NCBI GenBank assembly: GCA_022561975.1
Contig: JADFQD010000026.1
Span: 1 to 32,054 of the forward strand
Origin: Acidobacteriota bacterium
Lineage (GTDB): Bacteria > Acidobacteriota > Thermoanaerobaculia > Multivoradales > JAHEKO01
Direction: 5' to 3'
DNA length: 32,054 nt
A model generated the notes under the pieces. The model was not told the origin of the DNA. It ran no database searches and saw nothing but the letters and a program-made list of their open reading frames with translations. The position numbers and the translations under genes were made by a program. Shown in pieces: positions 13,937 to 22,111 of this stretch (positions within the stretch are counted from its first letter, which is position 1; each line of letters opens with the position of its first letter).

Positions 13937-16492
13937 ATGTTGTCTGGGATTCTCGAGAGGGGACTGCTGCGGCTCTCGAGCGCCATGCTTCTGGCCGTTG
14001 CCCTGACGATCTCCTCCAGCGCCTACGGTGAGTCCACCCCGCCCGAAACCGAGAACAGTCCCCAGCCCGGAATCGACTTCGCGGTCTTGCCGGAATCGAT
14101 GTTGGCGAAGTCCTTCTCTCTCGCCGAAGATGTCCAGACCTACCTCTGGGATATCGAGCATCTGGCCTTCGTCCTGAGTCAGGACCTGCTGCCGGTCTTC
14201 CGCGAGGCGATTCGGGACGGCAGCCGGGATGATCTTCTGAGGTTTCTGACACCGGACTTCCGCGCTCGTGTTTTTGCCAACGAGGGGGAGCACTTGCAGC
14301 AGGGCCTGGTCAAGGCCGAGCTTTGGCAGGCCGGCGATCCGCTCGAGAGGCTCGATCGCGAGAGCTTCGTCGATACCCTCGTCGCCTACGGTCGCGCCTA
14401 CGAGAGCGTAGACCGGGTGGATATGCACATGTTCTACCTTTCTCCCTCCACCCGGGGCGACTTTTCGGGCGCCTGGGAGATGCGTATGGACGTTCGGATC
14501 GCCGGCACCCTCCCGGGGGGCGGCAGGGGCGAGCGACGATTCGACTGCGCGATGCTTTTTACCAAGCTTTCCGAGGACATTGCCTTCGAGATCGGTTGGA
14601 TCGAGGACTTCGAGTTGCTTCGCGCGCGCCGGGTCAGCAGCCCGAGGCCATTGCTCGAGGAAATCACCGATGACACCGGTATCGACATCGCGGCGCTGAG
14701 TGACAACTGGCGACAGGAGGGGCCGCCCTACATCCCGGTTCCCGGCAGTGCCCGGCTGCTCGATTACGATCGAGACGGCAGAGTCGATCTCTTGCTGACC
14801 GACATCAACGCGGCCCGCGACCTCTTTCTCTATCGCGGGCTGGGAGACGGCACGTTCGAGGACGTCACCGAAGAGGTCGGTCTGGGTTTGCTGGCACGAG
14901 CCGGAAGGCGGACCTGGCTGACGGCGGTGCTGGTGGCCGATCTCGACAACGACGGGTTCGAGGATCTTCTGATCGCGGTGGATACGCGCGACGATCAGGG
15001 CCAGCTTCAGCATGCGATTGCGCTGATGCGCAACGGTGGCGGCAAGAAGTTCGAGATGATCCCGGAAAGCGTGCACCACCTGGGCAAACGTTTCCAGCTG
15101 GCCAGCCGGGGGATGGCGGTCGCCGATTACGACGGCGACGGGCTGGTCGATCTCTTTCTGGGTCCGTCCGGCAAGCGGCCGCCTGCGGAGCAGCAGCAAG
15201 CCCGCTGGCTCAACGACCGCAGCTCGAAGGACTCGGTGCTGCTTCGAAACCTCGGCGGGTTTCGGTTCGAAGACGTGACCGCGGTGGCGGGTCTTGCCGG
15301 TGAACATATCGACACCTCCAGCGCCACCTGGCTCGATCTCGAGCCTGACGGCGACGCCGATCTCTTCCTCGGCAACCATATGGGCGCCAACCTCCTGTTC
15401 GAGAATCAAGGCGACGGCACCTTTGTAAAGCTGCCTTCTCCTCCGGGCTTCGGCGGGTTCAGCATGGGAGCCGTGGCAGGTGACATGGATGGAGATGGCG
15501 ACCCCGATCTCTACGTGGCCAATATGTACACGTCCGCCGGTGGCCGGATCATCGACAACTTGGCTCCGGAGGACTACCCCGAAGGAGTTTACGAGCTGAT
15601 CCGTGGATTCGCGACCGGTAATGAACTCTACGAGAACCGCGGCGCGGGAGAGCTGCGGCCTTTGGGCAGGACCATCGACGTTGCCAATAGCGGCTGGGCC
15701 TATGGCCCCGCGGTAGTGGATCTGGACGGAGATGGTCGACTCGATCTCTACTCGCCGGCCGGCTATCAAAGCGTCAAGCGCGGCGAGCCCGACGGGTGAA
15801 GCTGCGTTTGGCGGGTTGCCGTGTCGCAACCCACGGATCGGATGAAGGACTTGCCTCCGGTGGGTGAGTTGGATGTCGAGCGCGGGGAGTTTTGGATCGA
15901 GAATCCGTGGAAGATGAACAACCGCCCCCTCAATGTGAGCGCCTACGAGCCGAATCAGGTCTTTCTGAACTTCGGTTCGAACCGGTTCATCGAGGTCGGC
16001 TACCTAACCACTGCGGACTCCGACGGAGACGGCAGAGGTGCAATGGTCGCCGACGTGACCGGCGATCTCCAGCCTGACATCCTGGTCCGACAAGCAGGCG
16101 GCGGTCCGATCAGGATCTACGCCAATCGCTTCCCTCCAACCAGCCGGCTGGTGGTTTCCCTCAACGGTGTGAAGAGCAACCGACTGGGTATCGGCGCCAC
16201 GGTGATTGCCGAAGCGGGGGGCAAGCGGTTGATGCGGCAGATGTTCCCGGATACCAACTTCGCTTCTTCGCAGGCAAACGAAGTTCGGTTCGGTCTCGGT
16301 AAGGCCGAGGTGGTGGACCGTCTGATAGTCCGATGGCCCGCGGGGTTGGTTCAAGAATTTGAATCCGTTCGGGTCGGAAACCACATCCGGATCACCGAGG
16401 GTCGGCCCGATTATGAGATCCTCTTTTCGGCTTCGCAGGATGTTCCGCAGGTGGATTCAGGAACCGCCGCCGTCAAGGGCGCCTCACGATAG
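13937..16492 (+). CDS. Candidate selenoprotein: FG-GAP propeller/UnbV protein with in-frame TGA
   Basis: Translation from ATG 13937 gives a signal peptide (cleavage near SSAYG). A domain of about 200 residues follows that I do not recognise, perhaps NTF2-like. Then come six calcium-loop motifs (DYDRDGRVD, DLDNDGFED, DYDGDGLVD, DLEPDGDAD, DMDGDGDPD, DLDGDGRLD). Codon 621 is TGA (15797-15799). The same frame then stays open for 230 codons to TAG at 16490, with propeller motif 7 (DSDGDGRGAMVADVTGDLQPD) and a UnbV domain (FASSQANEVRFGLG). The other complete propeller proteins in this window have seven motifs plus UnbV in one chain, so one 851-residue product is the natural reading, with residue 621 as Sec (PDG-Sec-SCVWR). 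A SECIS-like hairpin follows the TGA. Without recoding the locus would be two ORFs (13937-15799 and 15821-16492). Nonsense mutation or sequencing error cannot be excluded, and no selA/B/C/D gene is in the window. Confidence 0.75.
15797..15799 (+). other. In-frame TGA, candidate selenocysteine codon
   Basis: The triplet is in the same frame as the upstream propeller coding region and the downstream UnbV coding region, with no indel needed. The predicted context is Pro-Asp-Gly-Sec-Ser-Cys-Val-Trp-Arg, placing Sec two residues from a Cys. Confidence 0.6.
15813..15832 (+). promoter_or_regulatory. SECIS-like hairpin after the in-frame TGA
   Basis: A perfect 7-bp stem (GGGTTGC 15813-15819, GCAACCC 15826-15832) closes a 6-nt loop, CGTGTC. 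The loop begins 20 nt after the TGA. A lower CGT/ACG pairing (15805-15807 with 15833-15835) is possible if five 5' bases bulge out. The published bacterial SECIS model, as I recall it, asks for a short stem, a small loop with a G in its first two positions, and a UGA-to-loop distance of roughly 16-37 nt. All three hold here. SelB binding is inferred. Confidence 0.6.
15821..16492 (+). CDS. C-terminal segment (propeller motif 7 + UnbV) downstream of the in-frame TGA
   Basis: This entry is the part of the 13937-16492 gene that a standard caller would report separately, from the GTG at 15821 (223 codons). I do not think it is an independent gene: it has no signal peptide, no convincing Shine-Dalgarno before the GTG, and it holds only the final calcium-loop motif and the ASPIC/UnbV domain (GIGATVIAEAGGKRLMRQ, FGLGKAEVVDRLIVRWPAG). 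In the neighbouring paralogues this is continuous with the preceding blades. If TGA is not recoded, this would be the stranded 3' part of a broken gene. Confidence 0.55.
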   Translation: MSQPTDRMKDLPPVGELDVERGEFWIENPWKMNNRPLNVSAYEPNQVFLNFGSNRFIEVGYLTTADSDGDGRGAMVADVTGDLQPDILVRQAGGGPIRIYANRFPPTSRLVVSLNGVKSNRLGIGATVIAEAGGKRLMRQMFPDTNFASSQANEVRFGLGKAEVVDRLIVRWPAGLVQEFESVRVGNHIRITEGRPDYEILFSASQDVPQVDSGTAAVKGASR

Positions 16493-16580
16493 TTCGGAGC
16501 GTAAGTCCTGATGCTCATTTTTCGCCTTCCCGGCGGTTCGACTCGGGAGGAGCTCTCGGGTAGGCTCAGAACGGGCGGAA

Positions 16581-16603
16581 GGGGTTCGATCCAGCCGAAC
16601 CCC
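16581..16603. other. Intergenic 8-bp inverted repeat, unknown role
   Basis: Arms GGGGTTCG (16581-16588) and CGAACCCC (16596-16603) flank a 7-nt loop. No T-run follows, so it is not a standard intrinsic terminator. It lies in the 191-nt gap between the UnbV gene end and the first VWFA-like gene, where it could end the upstream transcript or bind a regulator. Confidence 0.5.
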
Positions 16604-16683
16604 GGCGATAGGGATCCAGGCCCTGTGCCGGTGAGCGGCACGAGAATTGCCACGCAAGGCAAGCAGAAAGGCAGGGAAACTCG

Positions 16684-18420
16684 ATGAAACGCGCTCCGAT
16701 CCTTCAGCTTGTTCTGCTTTCGTGCGTGGGCTCGCTCGCTCTTGCCCAGGGCAACGAGAACGCGAGCCCGCCGGTGTTCGTCGAGCGGATCGACGTCAAC
16801 ATCGTCAACGTCGAAGTGTTCGTCACCGACTCCCAGGGGCGACATGTGTTCGGGCTGACCAAGGACGACTTCGAGATTACCGAGGATGGGCGGCCGGTGG
16901 AGATCACGAACTTCTTCACGGTCGAGCGCGAGGATCGGCTGACCCGGATCCTCGAGGGTGAGAACGGTACCGGCAGGCGGGCGGGGGGGCGGACCAGCGC
17001 GGTGCGCAAGCCGGTGCCGGTAGACCAGCAATTGAGCCTGATCGTCTACATCGACAACTTCAGCCTCAAGCCGGGCAACCGCAAGCGTGTGCTCAAGGAG
17101 CTTCGCGGTTTCCTCGACGAACGGGCCTTTCAGGGCGACAACGTCATGATCGTGACTCACAATCGCAAGCTCGAGGTGGTGCTGCCTTTCACCCGCGAGC
17201 GCGAGCCGATCCTTCGGGCCCTCGATAAGATCGGAAAGTACGCCACGAGCGGAAATATCGACGAGTTCCTGCGCAGAGCTGCGATCGAGGAAATGATCGG
17301 TGCTCAGCAGGAAGATGATCCCGGAAGAGCTGAAATCGCAATGAAGAGCTATGCGGATTCCGCGCGTGACGACGTTCGGCGCTCGGCGCGGGCGTTGCAA
17401 CTGACGCTTCGGAGCCTGGCCGGCTTGCCGGGGCGCAAGGCGATTCTCCACGTCAGTGACGGCCTGCAGAACACACCTGGCGAGGAGCTCTACACGTTCT
17501 ATGCCGACCTCTTCGGACGCGATGAGCAGGTCAACTTTGACCGCTATGCAGACAGCGAGGTCGAGCTCTTCAAGACCCTCGCTCGTGAAGCCAACGCTCA
17601 GCGGGTGACGATCTATACGCTGGATGCTCGAGGCGGCCTCGGCTCGGGCGGTTTGACGGCGGACTACAGCGGCCTCGGATTCGCGGTGAACGCTTCGATG
17701 TCGACTCTCGACACGATTCGCGACTTCAATCTGGAGGCACCGCTGGTCGAGATGGCGGAGCGAACCGGTGGCGCGGCGCTGCTCAACTCCTTCAACGTCA
17801 AGGAGGCTCTGGCCCGGGTGGGGAGAGACTTCGAGATGTTCTACTCGCTGGGCTACGCCTCTCCAGGAGGTGGAGACGGTGAGTACCACAACATCAAGGT
17901 GACGACGAAGCACAAGGGATTGAAGGCGCGCAACCGCAGCGGCTACGTCGACAAGCCGGTCGTGGAACAGGTGGCCGACCGGACCCTCGCCTCTCTCCTG
18001 CTCGACACCCGGCAGAATCCTCTGGACGTGCGCTTGGCGTTCGGAGAGCCCGAGAAAAGCGGTCGCAATACCTACATTCTGCCGGTAATAATTCGAATTC
18101 CCCTGCGAGGCGTTCTTCTGTTGCCCAACGATGCCACTCGAGAGGGCAGGCTTCAGATCTTCTTAGCTCTTCAGGACGAGGGGGGCCGCATGTCCGAGAT
18201 TCAGCGGTTCCCGTTGCCCGTGAGCCTTCCGCTTCAGGCTACGGGCGATCTGACCGACCCCGAGATCGGCTATCGCACGAATCTCAAGGTCAAGAGAGGG
18301 ACTCCCAAGATCGCCGTCGGCGTATGGGATGAGATCTCCGGCACCGAGTCGTTTGTATTCGAGCACGTGCTGGTCGGCCAGGAACGCCGCCCGGGGCGGC
18401 GCCCGCGTAGCGGTTCCTAG
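16684..18420 (+). CDS. Exported VWFA-related protein, Acidobacterial type (1 of 2)
   Basis: This is a 578-residue protein with signal peptide (cleavage after LALAQ, about residue 22). The N-terminal block (VNIVNVEVFVTDSQGRHVFG, LTKDDFEITEDGRPVEITNF) and the following Rossmann-like region match the 'VWFA-related Acidobacterial domain' family as I know it. The metal-site position reads D124-N-F-S-L rather than the classical DxSxS, so metal binding may be altered or lost. LHVSDGLQNTPGEE and TIYTLDARGG mark later strands of the VWA fold. A beta-rich domain of about 130 residues ends the protein. A GGGA 7 nt before the ATG may be the ribosome site. The next gene, a paralogue, starts 12 nt after its stop. 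Role (adhesion, signalling or matrix protein binding) is unknown. Confidence 0.9.
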   Translation: MKRAPILQLVLLSCVGSLALAQGNENASPPVFVERIDVNIVNVEVFVTDSQGRHVFGLTKDDFEITEDGRPVEITNFFTVEREDRLTRILEGENGTGRRAGGRTSAVRKPVPVDQQLSLIVYIDNFSLKPGNRKRVLKELRGFLDERAFQGDNVMIVTHNRKLEVVLPFTREREPILRALDKIGKYATSGNIDEFLRRAAIEEMIGAQQEDDPGRAEIAMKSYADSARDDVRRSARALQLTLRSLAGLPGRKAILHVSDGLQNTPGEELYTFYADLFGRDEQVNFDRYADSEVELFKTLAREANAQRVTIYTLDARGGLGSGGLTADYSGLGFAVNASMSTLDTIRDFNLEAPLVEMAERTGGAALLNSFNVKEALARVGRDFEMFYSLGYASPGGGDGEYHNIKVTTKHKGLKARNRSGYVDKPVVEQVADRTLASLLLDTRQNPLDVRLAFGEPEKSGRNTYILPVIIRIPLRGVLLLPNDATREGRLQIFLALQDEGGRMSEIQRFPLPVSLPLQATGDLTDPEIGYRTNLKVKRGTPKIAVGVWDEISGTESFVFEHVLVGQERRPGRRPRSGS

Positions 18421-18432
18421 GAAAGGATTCTA

Positions 18433-20193
18433 GTGCGTTATCCAGCAGGCCGTCTTGGGAGTCACGTCTACCAAGGCCTTTCGACGCTCGGTGCGGTTAT
18501 GGCCCTAGTGGCCATCGGATGGATATCGAGCCCGGCAGCCGCTCAGACCTCGGCGGACACGGCCAACCCGGACACAGTCTCCGGAGAGGTACCCGAAGAG
18601 ATGTTCTTCGAAGTGGTCAATGTAAACCTGGTGAACGTTCTGGTCTGGGTGACCGACAAGAAGGGAGAACCGATTACCGGCCTCGCGAAGGAAGATTTCG
18701 AGATCTTCGAGGACGGCCGTCCGGTCGAGGTAACCAACTTCTTTGCCGTCGAAAGAGGTAGGCCCGCCGCCGGCAGCGTGGTCGAAGGGGTGGCGCCGGA
18801 GGTCGTCCCGGGGCGTCCTCCGATTCCCCTGATCCCGACTCTGCCCGAGGACCAGCGCCTCTACCTGATCGTCTACGTCGACAACTTCAACCTGGCTCCG
18901 GCCAACCGCAACCGGGTGCTGAATAGGCTCCAGGGGTTTCTCTACGGCAAGCTAGGGCCCGACGATCAGGTGATGCTGGTCAGCTACGATCGGTCGCTGC
19001 ACGTTCGACAGCCGTTTACCACCAACATCAGACTGGTCTTGGTCGGCCTGGAAGAGCTGCAAGCTCTTTCGGGGCATCAGGTGGACCGCCTCGCCGGCAG
19101 GCGCCGGGCCCTGGAGGAGATCGAGGAGGTCGATTGGGCAGGCGCGGCGATTTCGGCTGCCCGTTCCCATGCCGATCTGGTCTACGCTGAGATGGACTTT
19201 ACTCTCAGGGCGCTGGGCGATCTGATGCAGGCGCTTTCAGGTCTTCAGGGTAGGAAGGCGCTGCTCTACATCAGCGACGGCCTTCCGATGAGCGTTGCGG
19301 AAGACCTGTTTATTGCCGTGGATGAGCGATTCCCGCGGGCAAGCGCTCGCGGTGAGGCGTTTGCGTACGACCTGCAGCCCGAGTTCCGGCGCTTGGCGGC
19401 TCAGGCCAATACCAGCGGGGTTACCTTCTACACCTTGGATGCCGGTGGCGCCGAGATTCACAGCTCTCTCTCTGCCGAAGAGGGGGGTACCCGTCAGGGT
19501 GGCGGGCGGATCTACGTTGACTCCATCTACAACGCGAATCTCCAGGAACCCCTGTATTTGATGGCGGACATAACCGGTGGTATAGCGTTTACCAACACCA
19601 ACGCGGTCGAGGCGTCTCTCGACCGGATGTCGCGTGATTTCAGCAACTTCTACTCGCTGGGATTCCATCCGGGCCATAACGGAAGTGGTCGCTATTACAA
19701 GCTAGAGGTCAAGGTGCGCAAGGGCCTTCGGGTACGGCATCGAAGAGGGTACCGCGACCAGACCGCACAGTCGCGGATGGCGGACGGATCGCTGTCCTCT
19801 CTCTACTTCGGATTCCAGCGCAACGATATCAACGCGCGTGTGGTTTTCGAGCGACCCCGTCCGAGAGATGGCAACAGCTATTTGGTTCCCGTGGAGATCA
19901 GGATCCCGCTCAGCAGTCTGACCCTCGTCCCACAGGGCGAGCGGCATATCGGTCGCTTCCGGATCACGGTTACCGTGATGGATGACGAGGGGCGATTGTC
20001 TCCGGTTCAGCAAAAAGAACCGGTGACGGTGACGATTCCCGCGGGAGAGCTGGAGAAGGCCTTGAGTCAGCACGTCACCTACGACCTGAAGTTGGTGATG
20101 CGCAAGGGTGTTAACCGGCTCGCCGTGGGTATTCGGGACGAGATCGCGGGCGAGGCCTTTTTCGTTCACGAGACGATCCGCGTCGGCGGCTAG
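18433..20193 (+). CDS. Exported VWFA-related protein, Acidobacterial type (2 of 2)
   Basis: This is a 586-residue paralogue of the preceding gene, starting with GTG 5 nt after an AAAGGA. A signal peptide ends near SPAAA (residue 37). It shares the order of blocks: VNVNLVNVLVWVTDKKGEP, LAKEDFEIFEDGRPVEVTNF, then D150-N-F-N-L at the metal site (again not DxSxS), LLYISDGLPMS, TFYTLDAGGAE and NFYSLGF. The same C-terminal beta domain follows (IRIPLSSLTLVP, RLAVGIRDE). The two probably form one transcript. Conserved departure from DxSxS in both copies suggests a changed, not decayed, site. Convergent with the metalloprotease gene, with 11 nt between stop codons. Confidence 0.9.
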   Translation: MRYPAGRLGSHVYQGLSTLGAVMALVAIGWISSPAAAQTSADTANPDTVSGEVPEEMFFEVVNVNLVNVLVWVTDKKGEPITGLAKEDFEIFEDGRPVEVTNFFAVERGRPAAGSVVEGVAPEVVPGRPPIPLIPTLPEDQRLYLIVYVDNFNLAPANRNRVLNRLQGFLYGKLGPDDQVMLVSYDRSLHVRQPFTTNIRLVLVGLEELQALSGHQVDRLAGRRRALEEIEEVDWAGAAISAARSHADLVYAEMDFTLRALGDLMQALSGLQGRKALLYISDGLPMSVAEDLFIAVDERFPRASARGEAFAYDLQPEFRRLAAQANTSGVTFYTLDAGGAEIHSSLSAEEGGTRQGGGRIYVDSIYNANLQEPLYLMADITGGIAFTNTNAVEASLDRMSRDFSNFYSLGFHPGHNGSGRYYKLEVKVRKGLRVRHRRGYRDQTAQSRMADGSLSSLYFGFQRNDINARVVFERPRPRDGNSYLVPVEIRIPLSSLTLVPQGERHIGRFRITVTVMDDEGRLSPVQQKEPVTVTIPAGELEKALSQHVTYDLKLVMRKGVNRLAVGIRDEIAGEAFFVHETIRVGG

Positions 20194-20204
20194 CCGGCTC
20201 GCCG

Positions 20205-21590
20205 TTACCTCCTGAGCGCGCGCTTGATCTTTTTCCCGTCTTTCTTACCGATCCGAACCGAAGGAATCTCGATCGAGCTATCGGAGCCGCCGAGGTCGGG
20301 AGGAAAACCGCTCTCGTTGTGGACGATGATGACGCCCTTCGCTCCGGCATCTTGCGCGTGGCGCACCTTGATGACGAAGAAGCACTCTCCGCGGTCGATC
20401 ACGGCGATCTTGCCCGAGACCTCGTTGCCGTTGATCAACGGCTGGCAACCGAAGGTCGGGTCCGCGCTGCCGTCATCCACCAGAGCCAGGCGGCCCTTGA
20501 TGCCTTTCTTCTCGAGACTGGGACCGAAGCTCGCGGTGCCGACCTCATAGGTTCCGGCAAGACTCTTCGGCTTCTTTATCTCGAGCACGGCTCGACCCTC
20601 GAGGAAGCCCGCGGCGCGGGCCGTGGTCTTGTCGCCGTCAAAGCTGACTTCACGGGTGCGCTTGGCGGACGTCTTGCGCTGGGAGTCTGTCATTTCGTCC
20701 CAGTGCTTTTCCTTTTTGGTGTCGTAGGTCAGGGTGGTAAAGATGTCGGGCGCACCGCGAAAGAGTTCACCCGTTTCCTCATCCATGAATCCGACGAAAC
20801 CGAGGCCGTGTCCCATTTCGTGCAGCGCCACCGTCACAAAGGAGAACTCGCCGATCGGGACGTTGCCATCGAGACCGTAGTAGTAGCGATTTCCCTCTCG
20901 CAGGCACTCCTTGTCGATATTGCTGTTGAAGGTGATCGTCAGATCCGCGGCGTCCGGGTTCGAATCGTCGGAGAGACTTAGATTCTCACCAGCCAAGGAC
21001 TCGGCCAACGCTCCCGGATACCAGGTTCCCGGCTCACCTCCGGCGAAGTCCATAAAGACGAATCGGGGACCGGCTTGCGCCAGCGTGGCTCCGGTCTCAC
21101 CGCAGCTGAGTTCGGCAAAGCTCGCCTCCACGTTGACGTTGACCGAACTGCCGAGAATCAATCCCCAGACTCCGGCGACCATTTCCAGGGCAGTTCTTCT
21201 CACCTCTCCCAGTACGGGATCGTTGAATCCGTCGTTGGCGCCATCGTCGTAGGTGACCTGAACATTGGCGGTGCCGAGCGGCCATCCCAAGTCCTGCATG
21301 GCCTGCTCGGTCAGGTCGACATCGAAGACTTCGAGATCCGAACTGATCGACGGCTCCATCAGAAGATTGGGCGAAGCCGAGGTGTCGAAGTGGGAGTGGG
21401 TCGAGCCGACTTGAACCGGTTTCGGCGTGAACAGGAGGACGCGTCCATCGGCGTCCGCCCCTGCTGCGAGCTTGGGATTTCGGCGCATCTTCGCCTTGAC
21501 CGTGGCAGCGTCGGCGGGTTCGGCAGCCGGGCCGCCCGCGGTGAGAACCAGGCCAAGAACCCATCCGCATGTCAGCAACCGCCGGTTCAT
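20205..21590 (-). CDS. Secreted PA-domain zinc metalloprotease, apparently circularly permuted
   Basis: This is a 461-residue protein with signal peptide (to about residue 29). The zinc motif HEMGHGLGF starts at residue 257, with E258 as presumed catalytic base. A protease-associated (PA) domain fills the C-terminal part (GKIAVIDRGECFFVIKVRHA, GAKGVIIVHN). In the family as I know it, a block with SHWDTSASPNLLMEP, DLT and DIGW follows the PA domain at the very C-terminus. Here the equivalent (GRVLLFTPKPVQVGSTHSHF, SPNLLMEPSISSDL, VDLTEQAMQDLGW) lies at residues 50-103, before the domain start YDDGANDGFNDP. The protein stops right where that block would normally begin. It starts inside the stop of the small gene upstream (ATGA). 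Protease activity is predicted from motifs only. Confidence 0.88.
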   Translation of the reverse strand: MNRRLLTCGWVLGLVLTAGGPAAEPADAATVKAKMRRNPKLAAGADADGRVLLFTPKPVQVGSTHSHFDTSASPNLLMEPSISSDLEVFDVDLTEQAMQDLGWPLGTANVQVTYDDGANDGFNDPVLGEVRRTALEMVAGVWGLILGSSVNVNVEASFAELSCGETGATLAQAGPRFVFMDFAGGEPGTWYPGALAESLAGENLSLSDDSNPDAADLTITFNSNIDKECLREGNRYYYGLDGNVPIGEFSFVTVALHEMGHGLGFVGFMDEETGELFRGAPDIFTTLTYDTKKEKHWDEMTDSQRKTSAKRTREVSFDGDKTTARAAGFLEGRAVLEIKKPKSLAGTYEVGTASFGPSLEKKGIKGRLALVDDGSADPTFGCQPLINGNEVSGKIAVIDRGECFFVIKVRHAQDAGAKGVIIVHNESGFPPDLGGSDSSIEIPSVRIGKKDGKKIKRALRR

Positions 21591-22024
21591 CGCTCGTTGC
21601 CCTCATGGCGCGCTGGCGTCTTCGTATGTTGGTCACCCTGTGAACACACGCTGCGAATCTGTCCTTCGGCTGTGACCTCGACCGCCAGGGAGTGATCGGC
21701 CCACCCGTCGAGGAATACGCCACGGCCACCGGTCGGCAGTGAGAAATCCCTCAACTCCCAGGCCGAACGGCGTTTTCGGACGGCCACTCCCTCGGAGAGC
21801 CGTTCGAGCTCGGCGTCGGTCGGGTTGTTTACGATTTGGCCGGTGACCGGATCGATGACCGCCTGGAACCCGGCGCTTGCAACGGTCTCGACGGCCTCGG
21901 GGCCGGCTGCGGCGTCGGCTTCGAGTTTCTCGGATGGGATCGGTGGCGCCGCTGTCGTGAAGCAAGCCAAGCCCAGTGTCGGGAGCAGGGGTAGCAGGGA
22001 TAGCAGCGGTAGCAAATGAAGCAT
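21587..22024 (-). CDS. Small exported protein coupled to the metalloprotease
   Basis: This is a 145-residue protein I do not recognise. It has a Leu-rich signal-like N-terminus with a Cys at residue 21 (LGLAC), which is not a standard lipobox because Gly occupies -3. The mature part has a motif VIDPVTGQIVNNPTDAEL and a C-terminal half with alternating beta-like pattern ending RSVCSQGDQHTK. The start is supported by GGAGG 6 nt upstream of the ATG. Its TGA overlaps the ATG of the metalloprotease by 4 nt. That coupling suggests a partner, inhibitor or chaperone of the protease; this is inference. Confidence 0.75.
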   Translation of the reverse strand: MLHLLPLLSLLPLLPTLGLACFTTAAPPIPSEKLEADAAAGPEAVETVASAGFQAVIDPVTGQIVNNPTDAELERLSEGVAVRKRRSAWELRDFSLPTGGRGVFLDGWADHSLAVEVTAEGQIRSVCSQGDQHTKTPARHEGNER

Positions 22025-22054
22025 TGATGTCCTCCAGAGAGCAGCCGCCGAAAG

Positions 22055-22083
22055 CTTATCAGCGCCTGTCAGCCCCCTGTCAG
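22055..22083 (-). promoter_or_regulatory. Possible sigma-70-type promoter for the small exported protein and metalloprotease
   Basis: On the - strand, CTGACA (22083-22078) and GATAAG (22060-22055) are separated by 17 nt. They lie about 30 nt before the start codon at 22024. The -35 matches 5 of 6 and the -10 matches 4 of 6 consensus positions, so support is moderate. Confidence 0.4.
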
Positions 22084-22111
22084 TGCCTGTCGGAGAACGC
22101 CCCTCGCCAGG

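Noticed and set aside
15799-15821. Frameshift as the cause of the split propeller gene
   Set aside because: Both halves are in the same reading frame, so no indel is needed. Only the TGA separates them.
13847-15829. Long open frame on the - strand opposite the propeller gene (660 codons)
   Set aside because: It is a shadow of the repetitive, GC-rich + strand gene. Its translation has no signal peptide or family motif, while the sense frame has clear calcium-loop repeats.
16411-17913. 500-codon frame on the - strand opposite the first VWFA-like gene
   Set aside because: The sense strand encodes a recognisable exported protein with a paralogue next door. The antisense frame shows no domain and spans an intergenic hairpin.
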